From Eubacterium sp. (GTDB lineage: Bacteria > Bacillota > Clostridia > Peptostreptococcales > Anaerovoracaceae): 6,499 bases of DNA. Numbering within the stretch: the stretch's first letter is position 1; each line of letters starts with the position of its first letter. Where the stretch lies: contig JAFOKI010000128.1 in the NCBI GenBank assembly GCA_017419895.1, positions 1-6,499 on the forward strand, read 5' to 3'. Positions 1 through 5,022 of this stretch are shown here, one piece after another. A program made the position numbers and the translations under genes. The notes beneath the pieces were generated by a model. It had not been told where the DNA came from and ran no database searches. It worked only from the letters and a program-made list of their open reading frames with translations.

Positions 1-333
1 ACTCAGAGACCAGTTGCACAGCAGACTCCGGTATCGCCGCAGAAATTCAGCGACAGACCTACATATGTTATGCAGAGACCGCTCGAGCAGGAGGCTGAAG
101 CGGCTCAGAAGCCACAGCGCCAGTCTTATGCTCAGAAATACGAATCTGCTGAAGCGAAGGCCGACAGCGTAATGGCGCAGTCGGATGATATACTTGCCCA
201 GATCGACAGGGAGCTTGAGAAGGCGAAATCAAAAACCGAGACAGTCAGACAACCGGCTAAATCGTTCGATGAACGGGCACGCACGATAGTCCTCGACGAG
301 GATGATTTCCTGAAAGGTCTCAGAAACCAGTAA
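1..333 (+). CDS. C-terminal part of a Gln/Pro-rich coiled-coil protein, probable DivIVA-family
   Basis: The reading frame is open from base 1 and ends at TAA 331-333, so the start lies outside the window and 110 residues are visible. The first ~40 residues are rich in Gln, Pro and Thr (for example QQTPVSPQ) and look like a disordered linker. Residues ~45-85 are rich in Ala, Glu, Lys and Gln (AEAKADSVMAQSDDILAQID) and could form a coiled coil. The tail ends in an acidic-hydrophobic patch, VLDEDDFLKGL. No catalytic motif is visible. In Bacillota, the gene just before lspA in the ylm/div cluster is often divIVA, whose proteins have a conserved N-terminal membrane-binding domain and a variable C-terminal tail of this kind. 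The DivIVA call therefore rests on position and composition, because the diagnostic N-terminus is missing. Another cell-division or wall-associated protein is possible. That it is coding is well supported; its identity is moderate to low. Confidence 0.72.
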   Translation, partial: TQRPVAQQTPVSPQKFSDRPTYVMQRPLEQEAEAAQKPQRQSYAQKYESAEAKADSVMAQSDDILAQIDRELEKAKSKTETVRQPAKSFDERARTIVLDEDDFLKGLRNQ

Positions 334-342
334 AGGTAAAAC

Positions 343-366
343 AGATCGCGGGGTGACCCGCGATCT
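343..366 (+). other. Perfect intercistronic hairpin with GTGA (GNRA) tetraloop
   Basis: The arm AGATCGCGGG (343-352) pairs perfectly with CCCGCGATCT (357-366) around a four-base GTGA loop, a GNRA-type sequence expected to be very stable in RNA. It begins 9 bases after the stop of the upstream gene and ends 18 bases before the lspA start. The bases after the stem are TAATGA, with no T-tract, so it is not a textbook intrinsic terminator. It may act as a partial terminator, an RNA-processing site or a 3'-end stabiliser that sets different expression for the two flanking genes. The structure is seen directly; the role is inferred. Confidence 0.8.
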
Positions 367-384
367 TAATGACAGGATAAACGA

Positions 385-870
385 ATGGTGTATTTGGTAT
401 TGGCGGCGATAGTCATCGCCGCCGATCAGATAACAAAAATGATGATAAGGAGCGCCCTTGTTCCGGGAGAAACGATCCCGGTAATAGGTGATTTTTTCAC
501 AATTACCTATGTCCAGAACAAAGGCGCTGCTTTTGGCATGCTTTCCGGTCAGAGCAAACTGCTGACACTTATTCCGCTTGCTGTCATAATCGCAGCTATG
601 GCGTTTGTGCTCTTCAGCAAGAAAACACATCCATTCGTAAAATTCGCCGTAACGCTTATAGCAGCGGGAGGCGCAGGAAACATTATTGACAGGATACAGC
701 TAGGGCAGGTCACCGATATGATCTCGTTCAGCATATTTCCGCCTGTCTTCAATGTTGCCGATATCGGTGTGACCGTAGGGTGCTTCCTGGTCCTTATTTA
801 TGTACTCTTTGGGGACAGGATCGATGCTGCTTTGAGTCGCGGTAAAAAGGGTGAAGATATTGGAAGCTGA
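385..870 (+). CDS. lspA: Lipoprotein signal peptidase (signal peptidase II)
   Basis: LspA is an integral membrane aspartyl protease that cleaves the signal peptide of prolipoproteins just before the diacylglyceryl-modified cysteine, after Lgt has acted. The 161-residue product has the family's usual length and four predicted membrane helices (about residues 3-21, 57-77, 84-102 and 121-142). All signature residues are present: D14 in AADQITK, N45 in QNKGAAFGML, N99 and R103 in GGAGNIIDR, and the catalytic pair D111 (VTDMISF) and D126 (FNVADI). ATG 385 is preceded by AGGA at 374-377 with 7 bases of spacing. The C-terminus (residues 143-161) is charged and presumably cytoplasmic. The 3' end overlaps the start of rluD, so the two genes are probably co-transcribed and translationally coupled. 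A stable hairpin lies just upstream. No defect is seen. Confidence 0.97.
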   Translation: MVYLVLAAIVIAADQITKMMIRSALVPGETIPVIGDFFTITYVQNKGAAFGMLSGQSKLLTLIPLAVIIAAMAFVLFSKKTHPFVKFAVTLIAAGGAGNIIDRIQLGQVTDMISFSIFPPVFNVADIGVTVGCFLVLIYVLFGDRIDAALSRGKKGEDIGS

Positions 871-1789
871 GCGCTTTGTTATACTCGCTGATGAGGGCAG
901 CGTCAATGAGCGGATAGATTCCGTGATCGCCGGAGAGATTGAAGGACTCTCCCGTTCGAGAGTGCAGACTCTGATAGATGAAGGCGCTGTCATCGTTTCG
1001 GGTGTTCCGTGCTTGTCCAAGAAATACAAAGTAAAGGCCGGGGACAGGATAGAGATACTCGTCGAACCGGTTGAGAGTCTGGTGATCGAGCCGGAAAACA
1101 TCCTACTCGACATAAGATATGAGGACGATGATGTCATTGTCGTCAACAAACCGCAGGGGATGGTCGTTCATCCGGCGGTCGGCAATCTGAACGGTACTCT
1201 TGTCAACGCGCTGCTTTATCATTGCGGAGATCACCTGTCCGATCTGAACGGACCCGTGAGACCGGGAATTGTCCACAGGATCGATAAAGACACCAGCGGT
1301 CTTATTCTGGCAGCCAAGAACAATGCTGCCCACGAAGCGCTTGCGGAGCAGTTTTTCTACCATACGATAACGAGAACGTATATCGCGCTCGTAAGGGACA
1401 ATATAAAAGAGGATGACGGAACGATAGACCTTCCGATAGGGCGTGACCCGTCGAACAGGTTCAGAAGGTGTGTAAACGGCGCCAATCCCAAAAATGCAGT
1501 GACGCATTACAAAGTTCTCGAGCGGTTTGGTGACATGACGCTCGTATCATGTGAGCTGGAAACAGGAAGAACACATCAGATCAGGGTACATATGGCGCAT
1601 ATTAAACATCCTGTGGTCGGCGACGCGCTGTACGGACCGAGGAAGACCAGGAGTACCGCGGACGGACAGTTCCTTCATGCGGCGGTTCTCGGATTCGATC
1701 ATCCCACAACCGGTGAGTACATGGTATTTACCGCAGCTCTGCCTGATCGGTTCCTGAAAATGCTGGAATCACTAAGAAAAAGCCGATGA
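860..1789 (+). CDS. rluD: RluA/RluD-family 23S rRNA pseudouridine synthase
   Basis: This enzyme converts specific uridines to pseudouridine, most likely in 23S rRNA (the RluD targets in helix 69). Numbering from TTG 860 (309 residues), an S4-type RNA-binding domain spans roughly residues 14-72 (ERIDSVIAGE...LSRSRVQTLIDEG). The catalytic domain follows: VVNKPQGMVVHP at ~94-105, the catalytic loop HRIDKDTSG with nucleophile D142, then GRTHQIRVHMA (236-246) and HPVVGDALYG (250-259). Length and order fit the RluD/YlyB subgroup. Two starts are possible, GTG 851 and TTG 860. The only Shine-Dalgarno-like run (AAAAAGG, 844-850) abuts GTG 851 but sits 9 bases before TTG 860, so TTG is preferred; 851 remains possible and adds three residues. 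The gene overlaps the lspA end by 11 bases (20 with GTG). No intrinsic terminator on this strand was found after its stop. Confidence 0.95.
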   Translation: MEAERFVILADEGSVNERIDSVIAGEIEGLSRSRVQTLIDEGAVIVSGVPCLSKKYKVKAGDRIEILVEPVESLVIEPENILLDIRYEDDDVIVVNKPQGMVVHPAVGNLNGTLVNALLYHCGDHLSDLNGPVRPGIVHRIDKDTSGLILAAKNNAAHEALAEQFFYHTITRTYIALVRDNIKEDDGTIDLPIGRDPSNRFRRCVNGANPKNAVTHYKVLERFGDMTLVSCELETGRTHQIRVHMAHIKHPVVGDALYGPRKTRSTADGQFLHAAVLGFDHPTTGEYMVFTAALPDRFLKMLESLRKSR

Positions 1790-1810
1790 CACCGCGAAGG
1801 GAGCGTATGG

Positions 1811-1836
1811 AAAAAGCGGACGAACTGGTCGCCCGC
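1811..1836 (-). terminator. Intrinsic terminator of the gin-like gene (minus strand)
   Basis: On the minus strand GCGGGCG (1836-1830) pairs with CGTCCGC (1822-1816) around the 7-base loop ACCAGTT, with one G-U pair. It is followed immediately by TTTTT (1815-1811). This is a good Rho-independent terminator about 30 bases after the gin-like stop. Read on the plus strand, the stem has an A-C mismatch and no following T-run, so it should stop transcription mainly from the minus-strand gene and not from rluD. Confidence 0.75.
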
Positions 1837-1865
1837 AGGCCGGCTCTGATGAAAAACCGCATGGA

Positions 1866-2087
1866 TCAGTCGGGTTCGACCGGCTTGTCCGTTTCTAGCC
1901 GATTGGATGTTATGGAGTTAGGACGATAAACAGCTGTACGTTCTTCCGCGACCGCAAAAGCATCAAGGCGGAATGCAGGGCCGCAGTCAAGCTCGCGGAT
2001 GAACTCTCTGCAATCGGCGCAGATGAATCCGCCGCGAAATGCGATATTTTTGTAAATGTTGCCACAAATCGAACAAGTCTGGTTCAT
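1866..2087 (-). CDS. Small zinc-ribbon protein, probable sigma-G inhibitor Gin (CsfB)
   Basis: This encodes a 73-residue protein with two Cys pairs, C5-S-I-C8 and C23-A-D-C26, separated by 14 residues. The spacing fits one zinc-binding knuckle pair. The arrangement CSICGNIY...FRGGFICADCREFIREL resembles the Gin/CsfB family. In B. subtilis that small zinc-dependent protein binds and inhibits sigma-G (and sigma-E) to keep late sporulation transcription in the correct compartment. The C-terminal half (residues 34-73) is polar and not recognisable. The start is firm: minus-strand AGGAGG (2097-2092) lies 4 bases before ATG 2087. A terminator follows at 1836-1811, so this looks like a monocistronic gene convergent with rluD and divergent from relQ. 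I could not recognise a sigma-F-type promoter with confidence. Another small zinc-finger protein remains possible. If Gin is right, the organism forms spores or descends from a spore former. Confidence 0.68.
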   Translation of the reverse strand: MNQTCSICGNIYKNIAFRGGFICADCREFIRELDCGPAFRLDAFAVAEERTAVYRPNSITSNRLETDKPVEPD

Positions 2088-2254
2088 ATTTCCTCCTGAG
2101 CCATGTGACTATGAAAGGAATGCCGATGGATCGGCCGGCTTGTTTGAGATGGTAATGCATTTAGCCCGGGCAATTCAAGGACTCCGGGCGGAAAGTCAAA
2201 AAAACAGTATTTAAAAACAAGATTTCAGTGTTTTTGAGTATCGACCGGCTTTGT
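1876..2254 (+). repeat. Three dispersed copies of TCG[A/G]CCGGCT around the gin-like gene
   Basis: The motif occurs at 1876-1888 (TCGACCGGCTTGT, in the 3' part of the gin-like gene), 2131-2143 (TCGGCCGGCTTGT) and 2241-2254 (TCGACCGGCTTTGT). The first two copies are also each preceded by ATGGATC, directly in the second and with 8 extra bases in the first. I saw no further copy in the rest of the window on either strand by eye. The copies are direct repeats spaced 255 and 110 bases apart. They could be remnants of a local duplication or sites for a DNA-binding protein, or they could be chance. Confidence 0.45.
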
Positions 2255-2317
2255 TGTCATCTGACTGTGAATCCGGGAGCGCGGTCAAGACACTGATAAA
2301 CGACAAGAGGTCAAAAA
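2088..2317. promoter_or_regulatory. Divergent intergenic region between gin-like gene and relQ
   Basis: This 230-base region must hold the promoters of both flanking genes. It contains two of the three TCG[A/G]CCGGCT repeats and an inverted repeat GCCCGG (2164-2169) / CCGGGC (2184-2189) with a 14-base loop. It also has an A-rich run at 2197-2204 and an AT-rich inverted repeat AAAAACA (2213-2219) / TGTTTTT (2229-2235). No clear sigma-A promoter for relQ is visible. For the minus strand, TTGAAT-18-TACCAT is a weak candidate about 60 bases before the gene. No convincing gene is present; the longest plausible peptide is 14 codons without a ribosome site. Confidence 0.4.
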
Positions 2318-3046
2318 ATGAGTGAAGCAAATGCATTGGCGACGCTGGACACAACACTGCGTTATGAGCATGAATCCAGCGGCGCGGAAAAAATGAGAAA
2401 AGGCCATCTGGAAGACGCCCTGATCGGGCTCGATGGCTTTGAATATCTTATGATGCAGTATAACTCCGCGATACTTGAGGTCAGGACCAAACTTGAGATA
2501 CTTAACGACGATCTTTCTATCTCGGAGCCGTCCAATCCGATCTCATACATCAGATCGCGTCTTAAAGACCCACTGAGTGTCTACGAAAAACTCGTCAGAC
2601 AGGGTAATGAAATCTCGCTTAAGTCGATAGAGCAGAATCTTACGGACGTAGCCGGTATCAGGGTGATTTGTCCGTTCATAGACGATATATATAAAGTAGC
2701 GAATATGCTCGTACAGCAGGATGATATCACACTTATCCGCACAAAAGACTACATCAAGCGCCCGAAACCGAACGGCTACAGAAGCTATCACATGATAGTC
2801 GAGGTACCGGTATACTTTGCAAACGAGAAAAAACCTGTTCGTGTTGAAGTCCAGATCAGGACTGTAGCAATGGACTTCTGGGCAAATCTTGAACACAGAA
2901 TGAAATATAAGCGTGACCTTTCGCAGAAAGCGGTCGATATGATTTACCGTGATCTCAGGGAATGCGCGGACACTATAAATGAAACAGACGAAAAAATGAT
3001 GGAGATCCGTAACAGGATAAACGACGTTCTGTCAACAGAAGAGTAA
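2318..3046 (+). CDS. relQ: Small alarmone synthetase (GTP pyrophosphokinase, RelQ/YjbM family)
   Basis: This cytoplasmic enzyme transfers pyrophosphate from ATP to GDP or GTP to give ppGpp or pppGpp. The 242-residue protein contains a RelA/SpoT-type synthetase domain and no hydrolase, TGS or ACT domain, which makes it a small alarmone synthetase. Visible motifs are the ATP-binding pattern R81-x-K83-x3-S87 and D110 in DVAGIRVIC (metal binding). They continue with the G-loop region KRPKPNGYRSYH with Y154, E177 in VEVQIRT (catalytic Glu), and H193 in LEHRMKYK. The D110-to-E177 spacing matches what I recall for B. subtilis SAS1. It is about 30 residues longer than typical RelQ (~211), the excess lying in a polar N-terminus before ~residue 35. 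ATG 2318 has AGAGG (2306-2310) 7 bases upstream, so the long form is favoured over M26. It is probably monocistronic and ends at a strong terminator. Confidence 0.93.
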   Translation: MSEANALATLDTTLRYEHESSGAEKMRKGHLEDALIGLDGFEYLMMQYNSAILEVRTKLEILNDDLSISEPSNPISYIRSRLKDPLSVYEKLVRQGNEISLKSIEQNLTDVAGIRVICPFIDDIYKVANMLVQQDDITLIRTKDYIKRPKPNGYRSYHMIVEVPVYFANEKKPVRVEVQIRTVAMDFWANLEHRMKYKRDLSQKAVDMIYRDLRECADTINETDEKMMEIRNRINDVLSTEE

Positions 3047-3050
3047 AAAC

Positions 3051-3083
3051 AAAGGCACCGGGCCGAATAGCCGGGTGCCTTTT
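3051..3083. terminator. Bidirectional intrinsic terminator between relQ and rqcH
   Basis: AAAGGCACC-G-GGC (3051-3063) pairs with GCC-G-GGTGCCTTT (3070-3082), giving a 13-position stem with one central G-G mismatch and a six-base loop. On the plus strand it is followed by a short T-run (TTTT, 3080-3083). On the minus strand the complement gives TTTGTTTTT after the stem. It lies 4 bases after the relQ stop and about 20 bases past the rqcH stop, so it can end both convergent transcripts. Confidence 0.88.
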
Positions 3084-3103
3084 ATAAACGCTGCATTCGC
3101 GGA

Positions 3104-4783
3104 TCAATCCTTGCTGCCAGGGAGCTTGGGATCTGCATATACAGTATTGTTATCGGTAAAAATCACCATGCCGGGCTTGGCGCCGCCCGGCTTTTTTACA
3201 TATTTGACGAGCACGTAATCGACGGGTACGTTCTCGGAAGCGCGGGCTTTGCTGTGGTAAGCGGCGATGGACGCAGCCTCGCGTATCGCGGTCTCGGTTG
3301 ACGCTTTGCCTTCTGTCCTGACTATGACATGCGAACCCGGAATATCTTTAGTGTGAAGCCAGAGATCCGTCTTCGCCGCGGTCCTCAGCGTGAGGATATC
3401 GTTCTCTTTGTTGTTTCTTCCGACCAGCACCGTAAAGCCATCGGACGTAACGTATTTTATCGGCTCCTGCTTGACAGGTTTTCTGTTTTTTCTTGAGTTT
3501 CCGCGATGTCTGATCAGACCGGATTCCTCGAGCTCTTCCCGTATCGCCGCGATGGAATTCTCGTCTTCCGCACGCTCAAGGCTGCTCAGCACTGACTCGA
3601 GATACGCAATCAGCTCGTCGTTCTCGGCGATCTGCTGAGTCTTTTCTTTTATTGCTGTACGCGATTTTCCGTAGCGGTGGAAATACTGCTGGGCGTTTTT
3701 GTTCGGACTGAATCTGGGATCAAGAGCAATCGTAACTATGCTCCCGTCGTAGTAATTGGTAAGGGTGACCTCGCTCATGCCGTTCTTGAGGAGGTGCATG
3801 TTCGCTGTAAGTAGTTCCCCATAAAGTCTGAGACTATCAGAGTCTTCGGCTTCTTTGAGGTCCTCGCTCAGTTTCTGTTTTTTGAGCTGACACTTTTCGA
3901 GCTTTTGGGCAACGTTTTTTATAAGTTCGCGCGCCGACTGCGAGGTCCTGTTAGTGGCTTCACGGTTCTCGTAGAAATAACCTGCAGCCTCGCTGAGAGT
4001 GTTGAACGTCAGCTTTTTGTGTGAGCCCTCGAATGCGGTGAGCGTGGTTATGCCGTACTCCCTGGGCATGCCTTTTTCGTCCGCGTAAACAAAACTCTTA
4101 AATCGCAGACTCTCTATTTCATCCAGTATTCCACGAAGGAACCCGTATCTGTCCTTTTGCTCAGCAAGCTCGTCGGCTATCGCGGGGGATATACCACCGA
4201 TCCTTGCGAGTATCGCTTTACCAGTCTCACCTGCAGCATCCAGCTCTTCCTGTGCAGCTTCCTTGAACGGTATTTTGTCCTGAACGGGCGGGTATTCGTA
4301 TTTCTTTCCGGGCAGCACCTGCCTCGCGCGCGAAGCGTCGAGCGACACATGTTTGATGCCATCAACGATTTTGCCTGTCTCCATGTCGACAAGTATCGCG
4401 TTGCTGTGGCGGCCCATGATCTCAAAAACAAGGAGCCTGGCGACCGTGAATCCGAGCTCGTTCCTGGTTTCCAGCACGAACTCGATGATCCGTTCGGAAT
4501 CCTTCTGTCTGATTTCCGCGATCCTGCTGCCAAGCAGGTGTTTCCTGAGCAGCATACAGAAATTGTACGGTTCCGGAGGATTCACGGGGTTCTCGTTTAT
4601 CAGCCGGACACACGATGAAGCGCTCGACACATTTGCGTAAAGTCTTTTGTTTCCTTCTCTTGTGTGCACCAGAAACACGAGCTCTTCCGGCCTCGGCTGA
4701 TGGATCTTGTCGATCTTGCCGAAAAGAAGTGCCGCTTCCAGTTCCTTTGTCATCGCGTATGTGGTTATCCCGTCAAATGCCAT
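3104..4783 (-). CDS. rqcH: Rqc2 homolog RqcH (NFACT family; formerly fibronectin-binding protein FbpA/YloA)
   Basis: RqcH binds 50S subunits carrying obstructed nascent chains and recruits tRNA-Ala to add C-terminal alanine tails, marking the chains for proteolysis. The 559-residue protein has the usual length and domain order. NFACT-N covers ~1-180 (MAFDGITTYAM, CMLLRKHLLGSRI, FEIMGRHSNAILVD). A helix-hairpin-helix segment GGISPAIADELAEQ lies at ~196-209, and a charged coiled-coil middle domain spans ~275-420. NFACT-R covers ~445-555 and includes TDLWLHTKDIPGSHVIVRT. At the functionally important 'DR' position it has E97-R98, a conservative change. ATG 4783 is chosen because MAFDG is the family N-terminus; minus-strand AAAGGA precedes it by 10 bases. 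An upstream ATG at 4840 would lie within the promoter and leader. The older adhesin name reflects historical assays. Confidence 0.95.
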   Translation of the reverse strand: MAFDGITTYAMTKELEAALLFGKIDKIHQPRPEELVFLVHTREGNKRLYANVSSASSCVRLINENPVNPPEPYNFCMLLRKHLLGSRIAEIRQKDSERIIEFVLETRNELGFTVARLLVFEIMGRHSNAILVDMETGKIVDGIKHVSLDASRARQVLPGKKYEYPPVQDKIPFKEAAQEELDAAGETGKAILARIGGISPAIADELAEQKDRYGFLRGILDEIESLRFKSFVYADEKGMPREYGITTLTAFEGSHKKLTFNTLSEAAGYFYENREATNRTSQSARELIKNVAQKLEKCQLKKQKLSEDLKEAEDSDSLRLYGELLTANMHLLKNGMSEVTLTNYYDGSIVTIALDPRFSPNKNAQQYFHRYGKSRTAIKEKTQQIAENDELIAYLESVLSSLERAEDENSIAAIREELEESGLIRHRGNSRKNRKPVKQEPIKYVTSDGFTVLVGRNNKENDILTLRTAAKTDLWLHTKDIPGSHVIVRTEGKASTETAIREAASIAAYHSKARASENVPVDYVLVKYVKKPGGAKPGMVIFTDNNTVYADPKLPGSKD

Positions 4784-4803
4784 AGGGTCGGTTTCCTTTC
4801 GTA

Positions 4804-4818
4804 GCGGCCATTGGCCGC
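4804..4818 (-). promoter_or_regulatory. GC-rich hairpin in the rqcH 5' leader
   Basis: The minus-strand leader contains GCGGCC-AAT-GGCCGC, a 6-bp all-GC stem with a three-base loop. It lies between the expected transcription start (about 4824) and the Shine-Dalgarno sequence (4797-4794), ending only about 5 bases before it. Such a hairpin near the 5' end may protect the mRNA or modulate ribosome access. The dyad is seen; the role is inferred. Confidence 0.6.
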
Positions 4819-4830
4819 GGCTTTGTTGCA

Positions 4831-4859
4831 ATTGTAGCATTTTTCGATGCTTCTGGAAA
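4831..4859 (-). promoter_or_regulatory. Sigma-A promoter of rqcH with extended -10
   Basis: On the minus strand TTTCCA (4859-4854) is followed after 17 bases by TACAAT (4836-4831). The -10 is preceded by TGC (4839-4837), an extended -10 element. The -10 matches consensus at 5 of 6 positions and the -35 at 4 of 6. Transcription should begin near 4824, giving a leader of about 40 bases. Confidence 0.72.
4836..4851. promoter_or_regulatory. AGCAT-N6-ATGCT dyad over the rqcH promoter
   Basis: A perfect 5-bp inverted repeat, AGCAT (4836-4840) and ATGCT (4847-4851), is centred in the spacer and touches the extended -10 of the rqcH promoter. The placement is what a repressor operator would have, but the arms are short and no partner protein is encoded nearby. 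Confidence 0.3.
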
Positions 4860-4957
4860 GGTCGTTATATGAACAAAACTGTTTTTCGCCGGTATCCATG
4901 AAGTATGCGGGCAATATGCCTCGGTATTATGCTGCATCAACAAAAAAACCTCCATCC

Positions 4958-4986
4958 TTGCCCGACGGCTTTATTTGAGATATAAT
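4958..4986 (+). promoter_or_regulatory. Sigma-A promoter of yicC
   Basis: TTGCCC (4958-4963), a 17-base spacer and a perfect TATAAT (4981-4986) lie 36 bases before the yicC start. Transcription should start near 4993, giving a leader of about 30 bases that contains the GGAGG ribosome site at 5012-5016. The following AATATAAT is also AT-rich, which should ease melting. Confidence 0.88.
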
Positions 4987-5022
4987 AATATAATTAACGA
5001 CATACTATAACGGAGGAACCAT

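Noticed and set aside
1873..1879. GGTTCGA, resembling the T-loop of a tRNA.
   Set aside because: The flanking bases do not form the 5-bp T stem, and no acceptor or anticodon arm is present; it lies in the gin-like coding sequence.
1786..1929. A 47-codon plus-strand reading frame whose ATG overlaps the rluD stop (ATGA), with a purine-rich AAGGGAG before an internal ATG at 1807.
   Set aside because: Its DNA is better explained by the minus-strand terminator at 1811-1836 and the 3' end of the gin-like gene. The peptide shows no recognisable motif, and the ribosome site is too close to the internal ATG. It could still be a small coupled gene, but I would not annotate it.
2213..2235. AT-rich inverted repeat AAAAACA / TGTTTTT as a terminator.
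   Set aside because: The stem is only 7 bp and nearly all A-T, too weak to act as an intrinsic terminator, and there is no upstream transcript it would need to end.
4784..4840. Extension of the rqcH reading frame upstream to an ATG at 4840.
   Set aside because: It would place the start inside the promoter (-10 at 4836-4831) and add residues not typical of the family; MAFDG with a ribosome site upstream is the normal start.
4871..4885. GAACAAAACTGTTTT upstream of rqcH, resembling a LexA (Cheo-type) box.
   Set aside because: The second half is GTTT at a six-base spacing, not GTTC at four, and neither neighbour is a typical SOS gene.
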